A stretch of 64,000 nucleotides of DNA from Lanius collurio (Eukaryota; Chordata; Aves; Passeriformes; Laniidae). The translations under genes were made by a program, and so were the position numbers. The notes beneath the pieces are model-generated. The model had not been told where the DNA came from. It made no database searches and saw nothing but the letters and a program-made list of their open reading frames with translations. Position 1 is the first letter of the stretch; the number at the start of each line of letters is the position of its first letter. This document shows, in pieces, positions 12,101 to 23,470 of this stretch. The stretch lies in contig JACBWW010000028.1 in NCBI GenBank assembly GCA_020086605.1, forward strand, positions 8,649,690 to 8,713,689, given 5' to 3'.

Positions 12101-15100
12101 TGACAAATCAGCTCAAATAGCAAGTCTTCTTGAAGGACAGTCAGTCAGTCAGTCCTTCTGCTGAAACTGAAGCTGATTCCTAGGTTTTGGGTAACCAAAA
12201 AGACACATGAATCCTAAGGGAAAAATTAATAAGTCAGCTGGTGTGCTGAGTGGTCTGTGTTCACACACACCTCTGAAGGAGGAGGTGGAGAAAGAGAGAA
12301 GGATTGTCTGACACTCAGCTGGAAAAGTCTACCCATGCTCTGTGTGCCTGATTTATGTTTTGCTAACACACAGGGAAAATTCTATAGCACCTGCTAGTAA
12401 CACCCTTGTGTCTGGAAAGCCTGGTAATCAGTGTGTTCTGAAACTCTTGTGGAGGCCATAGGGAATTCTTGGGCTAAAGAATTCTTGGGCTAAAATACAG
12501 TGCTCTCTGGAGTGAATGTTAACTTTGATGACTAGTTGGTGAAGTAGTTTTCATATGCTGATAAAGTAGTTTTGATATGCTGTTAGTATGAAATGTTAGT
12601 ATGTTCATATGCTGTTAGTATTAAATCATATGTTAATAGCTTGCTCAGTGAGTTTCTGCATTTGTTGGAGGCACAGAGCTTGCCTCAGGCATTTTACAGC
12701 AAGGACAACACCGCCCTGTTTCCTAGTTCTTGCTCTTCATGGAAGGAACCAAATGACATATGTTTTTGGGGAAGTGATCCTTACTTGAATACAGGTTTTT
12801 TAGAGAGGAAATTAAATGTACTAAATAGAGAAAGCTTGATTACTTCAGTGAGACATTATGAAAAATTATGTTAAACTACTGGTGAGGAAATCACTTTCCT
12901 CAGCTATTCTGCTCTGCCAGGTTCATTCAGGCATTGAATTATGAAAGGTGGTGACATAGTTCTCAATCTGTTCTCATTCAGGCCTCTAATCGGGATACTT
13001 TGGTGTCAGTGGATGCTTCTTTTTGCATGAAGATTTTGTAATTAGGGTCTAAAAGTTCAAAATCTACCTGGAACATGCAAATTACAATCTTACATGCCAC
13101 CTTCACTATGTGCATACATTGCATTGTACATTAGCATAAGTGTATGACTGGTTGGTAGTGCCTAAATTTCAGTAGGGAAAAGTGTCTCATCATAAAAAAT
13201 ATATATAGATTTACAGACATCTTTACACCTTCACAGGCTTTTTCAGTGTGTTACTTGAGATCTCACATGATGCAAACTAAGTTACTGTTACCTTCATTTT
13301 TGTAGATGGAGAAAAATGCCAGGGGGTTTCAATGCTTGCAGGTACACAGAAAGCCAGTGGAATTATCAGGATTAGCTGCTGGTTAGTCAGCTGGTTTGAG
13401 GCATCATCTGGAGACTATTGCTGTGCATCCCACACCAGCAGCTGGCTCATCACTCCCTACAAGAAGGCACAGAGCTCTTTGGTTTCTGATTTGTCTTTGC
13501 TTTAATTGATAACTAGTGATTTCGATTTGGTTTGGGTATTTTTTCTAATGGTAAAGACAACAAAGTCAGAGTTTGGGCCATTTATTTTAAAATTTTGGGG
13601 TAGGACAGATGGAAACCAAAAGAGAGCAACATTATACTCAGTGTTTGGAAAGGGCTTGCTTTCTTTCTTGTGCTTTGTTCTTCGCAAAAGTGACAAGATA
13701 AAGTTGCCTGTTTTGCTGGGGTTTAGCCATCACTGCATGCCCTAAGTAGAGGTATGTTTGAGCAGCTGTCTGCCTGGATGACTCTAGACCTTCTCCATGT
13801 GGCAGTCGGTGGCCACTTGCAGAAGTGGGAATGGCCAGATAGAGGCCCAAGCCAAAGCTGCTCTCTCCATATTTCTCTGCCAGCAAGAGCTGTGCACAGC
13901 TGGCTGACAACTGGGATGGGTCAGAAGGACTGAGTGTTTACAGCCTGTCAGGAAGAGACACACCAAGAGTCAGATGTTCTCAAACTCTGCCCAGCAGAGG
14001 GCTTGTTTGTCCAGAGAAAGGAAAATGCCATGTGTTGGCCTGTGTAGGACTGGCTGCAGTGCCAGCACCCCTGGTAGCATCTGTAAGGACCAGGTGGTTT
14101 ATGTCCCATCCAAATGCAGGGTTGGTTTGAAGCTACTCTATTCTAAGCATAGCCTGCTTCCCTGGACTTTGAGGTTTGCAAAGACTGACTTTTCCCTCTG
14201 AGCTGGGCCTGGGTATATGTCCCAGTCTCTTACTCACACACAGACTGGTTTTGTCAGATTCAGGCCTAATCTCTTTCAATTTAATACCTGGCTCAGTCAG
14301 CAAACAAGCCTGCTTATCTGTTGATTTGGATAGACTCTCTTTTGTTGATAGGTTTGGTCATCACCTGACACAGTAGCGTCCTTACACAAGACAGGTTCCT
14401 AAACACAGGATGCCATTAATAGGCACAAATAACTGCCCGCCTCTGTTACTGATCTTCCTTTCAGCTAGCATTGACAGACCAATCACAAAAAAAAATTTCC
14501 CATTTATAGTAATATCCTCTGTGCTACTTTGTACCTTATTCCAGTGATAAACTCAGAGGCAGGGTTTCAGAGATGTCAGTATGACATCCTTTTCCCTGCA
14601 GTATGTAAGAAGAAAGCATAAGGCCAACAGCACTCAGCACAGCTTTCTGGTGATGCAGACATATGTTAAGGATAGCTGGGGATATTCAACCAAGAGTGGA
14701 AAGTCTCAAGCGTAATAAATTATTGCTTATCCAACCCCCCATTTTATCCTCCATGTCTTAAGTCAGCAAATTGCTTCCCCCAGCATGGCTGAAGACAGTA
14801 CAGCAGCAGAACTCTAAAGCCGGAAACATGGTGATTCTTGTTTCTGTGATTATTACTCTTTAGTCTTTCCACACTAATGTGGCCTGTGATTCTTGCTGGC
14901 CTGTTCATTACACCCTTTTGGTCCTCTGTAAATCTTGTCAGCATTTTCTTAAGACTTTCTAGGGTTACCCCTGTCAGAGTTGCCATTTTTTCCTCTGCTA
15001 GACACATTCATCTCTTGCAGCTACACTGTTGCTTCTCCAGCTCCGCTTCTTCCTTCCCTCCCATCAGCGTTCCTTCCTTGCAATATCCCTTACCTGAGCT

Positions 15101-15677
15101 ACTTGGTTATGCCACAGCAAATGTGTTTTAATGAAGCTCTAGTTCAGTACTAAACAAGATGCAATTATGTTTTTTGACATGTGCAAGCAAGACTAGGATC
15201 AGAAAGTTACTTTTGGGAACCCTCAGAGTATGTTCAGCTGAGAAAGGCCATGACTCTGTTGGGTAGCTCAGCTCAACCCTAGAGTACTCAGATTCATTGA
15301 TGAGGAAGTTGGGGGTCTTTTTACAGCAGTTCTATTATTAATGAAGAGTGACATAGATTGTGAAGAGTTTAGCAAGCCAAGTCAAATGGAATGCTGGCTG
15401 ATTCCAGCTTGAGCACAAGCCTGATGACATGAGTGAGGGATGCTACCTGACTTTGGTGCAGAGTCACAACAGCACCTGATAAAGCACATATCAAGCTATC
15501 TCAGCTTAGAGCTCTCTAAGGGGACAGGTTGAGGCTAGAGGATGTAAGACTCCCCTGGTCTAACCCACAGAGATCATGTGCATTCTGCATGTGGTCAGTT
15601 TGCCACACCCTCAGGCTCTGACCCTCAGTGGAAGGCAATTGGCACAGTCCTCCCAGAAACTTGTTTTTGCCCCTGGA
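9161..15677. other. Intergenic, no gene recognised
   Basis: AT-rich DNA with ORFs under 95 residues that mostly overlap one another on opposite strands, as expected by chance. Small structures only: a 16-bp perfect tandem duplication at 12463-12494, a short CAGT run near 12140-12155, and AT-rich patches. No LINE, LTR or RNA gene could be assigned. Confidence 0.5.
12463..12494. repeat. Perfect 16-bp tandem duplication
   Basis: The unit GAATTCTTGGGCTAAA occurs twice back to back (12463-12478 and 12479-12494). It is probably a recent replication-slippage event. Confidence 0.85.
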
Positions 15678-15679
15678 TT

Positions 15680-16150
15680 GTAAGGGTCAGAAAAAGAGGG
15701 TAAAGCAGGTGAGTGGAAATGGGATGCGTCTAAAATATAATGAGTACGGACAGAGCAGTTCGGGTGATCTCTGCAGTTCAAGGCAGCTCCTGAAACGTGC
15801 AGTTTATTTGCAAGGGTCGTGGGTGCAGGAGCTCTGCTTAAGCTGCCAAACACAGCTTAGAGTGTGCCCCAGAGAGAGCAAGATAGAGAGAGGGAGAGAG
15901 GGCTAGATAGAGAGTGAGATCAAGAGAGAGTAAAGTCTGGTTACATGATATTATCTCTCTTCTTATACTGAATATGGTAATAGTACAACATCCAATCAGT
16001 AGAAGACAGAAATCCTTATAGAATTTACATACAACCTATCAAAACTACTACATTACCATACTGTGTTACATTTTAACTCCTAAAAACTACTTTCTAAAAC
16101 TACTTTTGTCTTCCCTGCCACACTGGCAGGGTTTCTCTGACCCTTGGACT
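15680..16150. repeat. Possible old insertion bounded by short inverted repeats
   Basis: AAGGGTCAGAAAAA near 15682 is mirrored by the inverse complement of TTTCTCTGACCCTT near 16130, about 450 bp apart. Between them is a GAGA-rich tract (15870-15930) and a CCAATCAG box near 15990. This could be an eroded LTR or a non-autonomous DNA transposon. No convincing target-site duplication is visible, so the call is tentative. Confidence 0.25.
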
Positions 16151-18815
16151 TTTCTGTATGCTGCAGCATCCTCTTCTCTGCTAAGGACATTGTTCAATCA
16201 AGAGGCATTCTCCTTCAGCTGGCTAGCCCATTGATTTTTGGTTGTACAGTAACTATTTCGCTTACAGGGTTCATATTTTCAGAATCTTTTGCCAAGCAGT
16301 CAAATTTATAAGGTTTCCCTATTTCATCCTCTCCAACAGGATGAAAGTTCCTTTTGTGGGCCATGGGGCTGCAAGATGAGATGCCAGTGCTGTCCTGGAA
16401 CATAGGTTTGTGCTGTGCATGTGGGAGCACCTCCATCCTTTTAGCTCTGGAGAGATCTTAGTCTCTGCTCCTCCGAGACAGCCTCACACTCCAGCTCTAT
16501 GCTGGGAAGTACAAATGTCACCTTAAATACAAAATTATAATTAGAGCCAAGTGAGGCTCTAGTTCTCACTTTCCGAGGGAGATCTTGGGACTTCAAAATA
16601 ATCTTACTCTGTGCCAGTGCTTCTCAGACCATCTGAGGAGGCAACCAAAAACCCCAGAGGTAAGAGTTTACCACACAGGAACAGTCTGTGCACTGCTCTG
16701 TCCAGGCATGGTATGTGAACCTGACCCCCATAGCACAGAAAAGTGCCTGGATTCATGCTTGCAAAGGCAGTGCTCTCAATCTGACTGGAGCTCCTTCCCT
16801 TGGATAAATGGTGAAAAAGTAATTGGAACTCAAGCTGACCCATGGTTTCACACAGGCCAGATGAGAGCCTGACCCTCAAGGTAATAAGGCTAGTTTTGTC
16901 CAAGGCAGTGAATTCAACGTCTGTCTAAAGAGGATCAGTTCCAAAAAGGGAGGTTGAGATAGGTATGTCAGGAAAATGCCTATTCTGTGCTAGTGAGTAT
17001 TTTTATATGGTCAGGACAAGCATAATGCCAAACTGGAGGATGCTTCATCTTCTCTCAGTAGTTCACACCCAAATAGAATCCATACAGGACTTTTCCCTCA
17101 CTCAGAGGACATAAATCTCCATCAGACAGCAACTGCCTCCTAGTTCTGCAATGTGTGTTTAGTATGCATTGTGCATTCTCCATAAACATGCCATTATAGA
17201 TTCATGTAGATATGTCACTGTCGATTTCATGCTTGCTTTTGATACAAAGCCAGTGCTGGGTCTCCTTCCCCCTCCCTGACTCTATCTATGTTTTTCTTTT
17301 CTGTCAGCTATTTCCTACAATATTGGTTTCAAGTGGCAGCAGATCTACCAGTGGGATTTCCTAACGCATACACTTTAGTGAAAAATCTATCTGACAGTCA
17401 AATTGATTTCAGAAATATCCCCATAAGTAATATTTACAGTGAGTAACAAAATACACCTTGCAGTCCTCTACAAACATGACAGCTTTTCAAAAGCAAGACC
17501 ATTTTCATGAAGAACAAAGCAAAACACTGAATCACAGCCAGGGTTCTTACTGATCTGATATAGAATGCATTATTTACCAGCAAGTGTTACCTTTCCTGCA
17601 TCTCATAATGTTGATAATTCACATAATGGGTGGGAATTGTGTTTTTAATTCTTTTGCATTTAGGGACTGGATTTAGAATTGAAAAGAATTAAAAACTCAG
17701 GTGAAGGAGTAATGATCTTTTGGTGACTTACAGATTCCAGTTGCAAGTATATCTGTTGAAATATTTTCATCTTATTAGTAGTCAGATGATGATCAACAAT
17801 TATGCCATAGTGTTCTGTTTTATTCTGACATGGCAGGGAAGAGGTGTTACAGAGAACTAGAAAAATCTGTATAGTGGGCATGGTAAAGCTCACCAATCCT
17901 CTCACAGTGCTGCAACATGGTAGGTAAAAACCCAGCCATATCCTTCCATTAGAATAGAAGCTGATAGCACATTAACAAATACTGCTCCCCAGCTCTGTGT
18001 TAAGTCTTCGAAGTTGTCTTTGTGACTTAAAGGTTCATCAGAAGCTCCAGCTGAAATTAACTCTTCCTCTCGATAGAAAGTGGACCAAACCATAGCTGTA
18101 GGAGTTTAGGGCAATAGTTTTTACACCTGATCACTGATTTTTAAAAATTGCATCATATTGAAGCCAGACTGAGCATTTGACTCCTAATATAAGCCTCTTT
18201 TAATATGTCTCAAAACCTGGTCAGCCCCAAGCTGCTGTTTTTTTGATTCAGGTGCTCACCATTTATACGTGACTGACTGAAAATTCTGTCCATTGGGGAT
18301 GCTAATTTTTGTCTGCTATTAATTGGTTAATTAATTTCATCTGTTTGTTTATTATTTGGTAAAGCCAATAGTAGTTTATAGCAGTGTCTACAGATCTAGT
18401 GTAAATAATCAGGTAGTGAAAAATAACTGCACTTACAATACTCTGAACAAGTGTACACAGCTGTGAACCATGAAAAAATATGATTCACAAGAAAGTAATT
18501 TTTGTACAGTGGCTCTGAAAGCATAGGCACTTAAGCTTCAGGAGCTCCTGGTCCCCAAAACTGAGTTTCCTTTCTCCTAGCTATTCTTACTAGGAAGGAA
18601 AATCCATCATATACACGTTACTGCCTCCAATGAGGAAAAAGCTCTCCACCAGCTCTTTCCCTGGAAGACCTGTTAGTGATGGAGACCACTGCTCCCCAGC
18701 TCTTCAGAAGAAACGAGTGTTCATCTCCAAAATGGGACCACACCATGTCCCACCTTCCTCTTCCCTGTCCTGTCATTCCACTTTTTTCTCTTGTTTGAAA
18801 GCAGCTCAACTTGTT
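16151..18815. other. Intergenic, unassigned ORFs only
   Basis: Two - strand ORFs (16215-16436 and 16604-16903, 73 and 99 residues) read somewhat like protein, but no family was recognised and overlapping ORFs exist on the other strand. The remainder up to 18815 is AT-rich with no recognised feature. Confidence 0.4.
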
Positions 18816-19664
18816 CACAGCATCATAAAGCAACGTCTTGGGATGCTGAATTCTGAAAGCAGACAGAGGGCAGAGTTGCTCTGTCTTAGATGCTGAAACA
18901 GAAGATCTTCCTGGAAGCCTTAGTGAAGGAGACAAAAGTAAAATTTTCACAGTGCTCCAGCTTTCTTCACCAGCTTGGGGATGACAGCCCTGAGGGAGCA
19001 GATCCCCATCCTTGGCTCCTCAGAGCAGACATTCCCCCTGCTACTGACCTGCTCCCAAGCCACGAGGTAGAGGGGTGACCTGCCCTGCCTTTGTGTCAGG
19101 GCCCCAGTATACACAGGTACTCTTAGAGAAGGCACTACAGGCAGAGCTTGTGCTCATGGGAGACCTGGCCATAACACAGTCTGTGTTCTGCCCATTTTCT
19201 TCCTTCCTGCTACCTGTTCTGGCAAAAAATTACCTGTTCTGGGAGTCTCTGAGCAATTCAATGTCATCAAATGCTATGCCTGCCTGCTCCTGCAAGGTTT
19301 GCATGTTCAGGTACTGGCTGCTGTATTTCACCTACATGGAGAGCAGGGCTATGGGGGTGCCACCTCAGTCATCCTGTCCATACACACCTCTTCCTCATCA
19401 ACAAGGAAGAAGTAGACATTGTTGTGCAGGCAGTCACCAGACATGCCAGCCTTGCTCAAGACCTTAGGCTTATCCTTCAGCTTCCTGGTGGAAGAGCTGA
19501 AGGTACTGCTGGTGGTGGAGAAAGCAGCCATCAGCATTCCTGAGGATCTGGTCCAAGCCTTGTTGGATAGTGCAGAAGGATGTGGCTACAAAGTCAGACC
19601 CATCTGTTTTCTTCATGGTGATGTAGAAGTCCTCCAGGGGGTCACTCAGCTTCACTGCTGGGAT
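18816..19664 (-). pseudogene. Degenerate Crypton/DUF3504 tyrosine-recombinase-like sequence, related to the KIAA1958 C-terminal domain
   Basis: Four blocks on the - strand, in the order expected for a DUF3504 (Crypton-type tyrosine recombinase) domain, remain readable but need three frame changes. Block A (19664 to about 19540) starts IPAVKLSDPLEDFY and contains KKTDGSDF and IQQGLDQIL. Against KIAA1958, the spacing from IP to DGS (20 residues) and from DGS to GL (15) is identical. Block B (19537-19349) contains STRKLKDKPKVLSKAGMS and then VDEEEV, matching the basic linker of the family. Block C (19331-19233) contains YSSQYLNMQTLQEQ then FDDIELLRDS, matching the NTK-F-to-DI segment. Block D (19135-18947) contains SPLYL, MGICSLRAVIPKLVKKAG and a stop, with a weak continuation to about 18816. 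Frameshifts and in-frame stops show that it is dead. It begins directly after TTTCTCCTTCCTCTTGTTCCAG, which looks like a splice acceptor. It could be a diverged tandem copy of the KIAA1958 exon or a separate Crypton or ZMYM-like relic. The family assignment rests on my own alignment by eye. Confidence 0.65.
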
Positions 19665-22600
19665 CTGGAACAAGAGGAAGGAGAAAGATGTGTCAAGGTA
19701 TTTTTAGAAAGGAAATGCATAACAGGTGGGAAAACACATTTAGGGCTTCTCTGTGCTCTCTGAAGAGCCCTGCAAGAGCATCCATGCTTCCCCAGAAATT
19801 TGTTTCTTGGCAGCCTTTGAGTTTTGAGAAGAGGCTGCAAGGAAACATTGTGGTGTAAAGGGTGTTCAAACAAATCAGATGCATTTCACTTGCTGGTGCC
19901 AGTTTCACACCACCTGTAGAAGTCCAGATTCAGAAGAAAGGAGGTAAATTCCTGGCTTTTTTTGAAGTCACTGAAGCGTGACTGTGTGCAAATGTGTGTG
20001 ACCTACCACTTGTGTGTAATACTCTGTTCTTTCACATGGTATATATGGAAATGGCTACTTTTCAGGTAAAGAAGGAGGAGAAGTAGATGAAGAAAGAATA
20101 AGAAGAGCAAAAGAAGAAGCAGTAGCAACTTCCTCTTTTAGCCATGAAATGTCAGTATTGCAATCAGACTGCCAGTCTGGCTGCTTTTGCCTGACAGTGA
20201 TTTAGATCAACCTAACAGAGAAATTCAGTTACAAAAATGTAAGCAAGGTGTTTTTATACTTTGGACCTTAGCCAAAGTCCTTATTTTTGGGGTGAGGTGA
20301 ACACTGATGTTTCTGGGTGTTCATTTGTGGAGACAAGTTCTGAAATGCTCGAGATTACACTGGCTAGCTCTAGAAGCAGAAACCATACCTTAGGATAACA
20401 GCAGGAAATTTTGTCACATAGAGCATGAGTCTAAGGTTGTCCACAAGCGTTATGTACCAAGAAATCTTTGGCATCACCCTGCATTTCAAAGCTACTGGCT
20501 CAACCACAAAGGAAACAGGGTGGGAATTAGAAAAGGTTACAGTTTTATTGAGAGAAACTTGGAAAATCCCCAAAACCACAGGGACGTAAAGAAGGCTGAA
20601 AATCCATTTCTTTCAAACTTTATGATAACTTCATTTCACCAGAGGGGCTGGCTCCCAGCACTGAAAAAAAAAGTATTTTTCTAAGTTTCCTGACCTTAGT
20701 GATGTCCATGTAATATCTGAGTCCTTTAATCATGCACCAGTATCTCCACACACTGAGAGCACAGAGGTAGCCTTGGTGGTGTTGGGGCTCACAGCATTGA
20801 TACACAAGTACTTGAAGTCATCATCAAAATTAAATTGTTGAGCTTAGTTGAATATGCTAGAAAACAAATAAAGAAAGGGGATAAAAATAGCTTGTCCTAG
20901 TGACATGCTGCCACCATTGCTGACTAGTAGCAACTTATGTGTTTTTCACAAAATGTGCAGACTTTAAGAAAGATGATCTTCCCTGATGATTTCTCATGAG
21001 TTTATGTGCTGAAAACTCAGAGGCACCAATATGAAGTCACCCTAGTGTTGCTGCAAAGCTAAAAATGTACTGTCACACAGAGCCAGTAACAGAGAGGAAA
21101 TAACAGCGTCTTTTGCCTTGCAGTAGAAACCATGGAAGGATGGCAAAGGCAAATGTTTTTCCTTTTTTAATTGACCCTGGCACCGGGGAGAAACTCTCTC
21201 AATTCCTATACAGCTGACACTGCTGCCAGTGCATCTCTCCACCATGAGTGTCTGTGCAAGCTGGACAGGCAATGCTAGTCAAGTAGGACTTTTCACCCAT
21301 ACACACTTTCTTCTCCCTGTTAGGCACCACAAAACAAGACCCTGTTGCTTCAGTGGACCAAAGGCAGGTGCATCGTGATGAATACCACGTGTTAAACAAA
21401 GACAAACAGTGTGCATTTCATAAATGGAGAGCTTCAGCCCCACAGGTAGGAACAAAAAGCAGAGGATTGATGGAGAACTTTTTTATAGATGTTCAGACAC
21501 TTAATATCCTTTATGAAAGAGTAATGCATTTTTACGATACCACTATAATTTTATTATATCTACTATACTTTGTCTACTTTTTATAGAGCTGAAACTAATG
21601 GGATTTGGCAGCCCAATGAATTTAGCAGTGACAGGCTGCTCTGAACATTAACGAACTGTGATCCCCACAGTGACTATCTCAGTGTGGCAGGAAGAGGGAA
21701 GAGGTGGTACACTCAAGGTCAACAGGAGGGAGATGCTGGATTTCTCCTTCTGACCTTCGAATTTTTGGCCGCTGCTGACTGTTACTGTAGCCCCAGAGGT
21801 GTAATGCTGCACACACTGGGAAGATGTGATTTTCAAAAGAAGTTTTTATTGTTGCAGATTTTGCTGTTAATATAGTATATAAAAGGTAAAGGAACTGCAT
21901 AAACCCAGCTGAAGGACCCACTGCAAGAAATTCAAGCTGGAAAGCTGAACAGATGCACCCTGCACAGGCTAACAATGCAAGCACATAGTCTAATCCTCTG
22001 AGCTCTGGTCTCTTCTGTAACAGGAGTCCTCAGTCTGTGGCATGTGTATTCCTGACAGCCCAGGGTCTCCTGCTAAAGACTCCAAGAAACATTGCTGGAA
22101 AAAAGCTACGCATAGGGCACATGTGATAAATGCACATTGCTGTGCAGGCCTGTCGAGAGGCAGAAGTCTCATGAACTGAAGGGACTCCCACTCTTCTTCT
22201 GCATACTAGTCACTGAACAAAAACAGGACTTCCTTCCATCTGAAAGGTAGGCAGCAAATATTTTTTCTAAACTAAGCTGAGTTTAAAACCTTTGCTCATG
22301 GCAAATGTTCCTCCTCTGTCTATGCACAGCCTGGCAGCCACTTGATGAGCTATGTGTTATTAGGTGAGTTATTAGGTGGACAGCTCTGCTAAGAAAGGCC
22401 AGAATGCTCATGGAAATGGTGAGTTGGTCTCACACCAGCAGTCTCCTTGACAAATCTTTGCCCTCCTTTGCTTTTGGGTCTTGCTACAACCCTCTTGCAG
22501 TGACTGTTCAGGCACTGCTTGCCCTCTATATGTTCTCCATAGAGCTTTGTACCTCTCAGGATGTTTCTCTGCCCAGTCCATGGATCAGTAACATTCAGCC

Positions 22601-23190
22601 TTACATTTCCTCACAAGCTCCTTGCCATCTCATGAGCTGTGTGTGACTGGCTCACAGTAGTTCATCCAAGGACTACTTCTGAGACACCCAGAGCAGTCTG
22701 GGAAACAGCTTGCTGAAATTTAGATCCTAATCCTACAACCCCAGTTGTCCTTAAAGATATAACAGCTCTAGCTTCACTGATATTCTCACATTGCAATTAA
22801 TCCCACTTAATTAACTTCTGACAGGCCTCGGTATAAAAATTATGGTGGTTGTTTCTTGAATCACAGTATTACTCAGGCAATTTATTGAACTGCAACAGGA
22901 GATAGAGACTTAGATTGCTCCTGGCTTTCCAAGGCAGGATTTATCATGTGCTAGGAAATTAAGTCCTAGTTCCCACTTTCTTCATAATCCAGATTTTCAA
23001 AATTGGTGTGTCTGGTTTGAGCTGAGCTCTGATACTTGATAGTGCCCACACCAGCAGCTTCTTATTAGTTCTATTCAGTCCTGAACAGGAGCAGTGAGTC
23101 AAGTGTTCAGCAGATCAGGGTACATGGGTGGCCATTCAGGAATGCTTCATACCACATGCACAGTGATGCACATTAACATCCATATCGGTC
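19665..23190. other. Intergenic block with unassigned coding-like fragments, mainly - strand
   Basis: Upstream (in - strand sense) of the recombinase relic are several - strand stretches that read like protein but match no family I recognise. These are 20370-20579 (contains SLNKTVTFSNSHPVSFVVEP), about 20720-20850 (contains FDDDFKYLCINAVSPNTT), 21199-21405 (contains SYLTSIACPACTDTHGGEM) and 21648-21836 (contains CVQHYTSGATVTVSSGQKF). They may be pieces of a decayed multi-exon gene or chance ORFs. The interval 22200-23190 shows nothing I can assign. Confidence 0.2.
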
Positions 23191-23470
23191 TTTCCTTTCC
23201 TTTCCTTTCCTTTCCTTTCCTTTCCTTTCCTTTCCTTTCCTTTCCTTTCCTTTCCTTTCCTTTCCTTTCCTTTCCTTTCCTTTCCTTTCCGCTCCGCTCC
23301 GCTCCGCTCCGCTCCTTTCCGCTCCTTTCCGCTCCTTTCCTTTCCGCTCCTTTCCTTTCTGCTCCTTTCCGCTCCTTTCCTTTCCTTTCCGCTCCTTTCC
23401 TTTCCGCTCCTTTCCTTTCCGCTCCTTTCCGCTCCTTTCCTCTCCCCGAATCTCTCCTCTCCTTTCCTTC
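23191..23470. repeat. Pentanucleotide satellite (TTTCC)n with (GCTCC) variants
   Basis: Twenty uninterrupted TTTCC units (23191-23290) are followed by a patchwork of GCTCC and TTTCC units to about 23440 and a degenerate C/T tail to about 23470. The variant units are clustered at the right-hand end. The repeat produces long, meaningless Lys/Glu/Arg/Gly-rich or Phe/Pro/Leu/Ser-rich ORFs on both strands. Confidence 0.97.
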
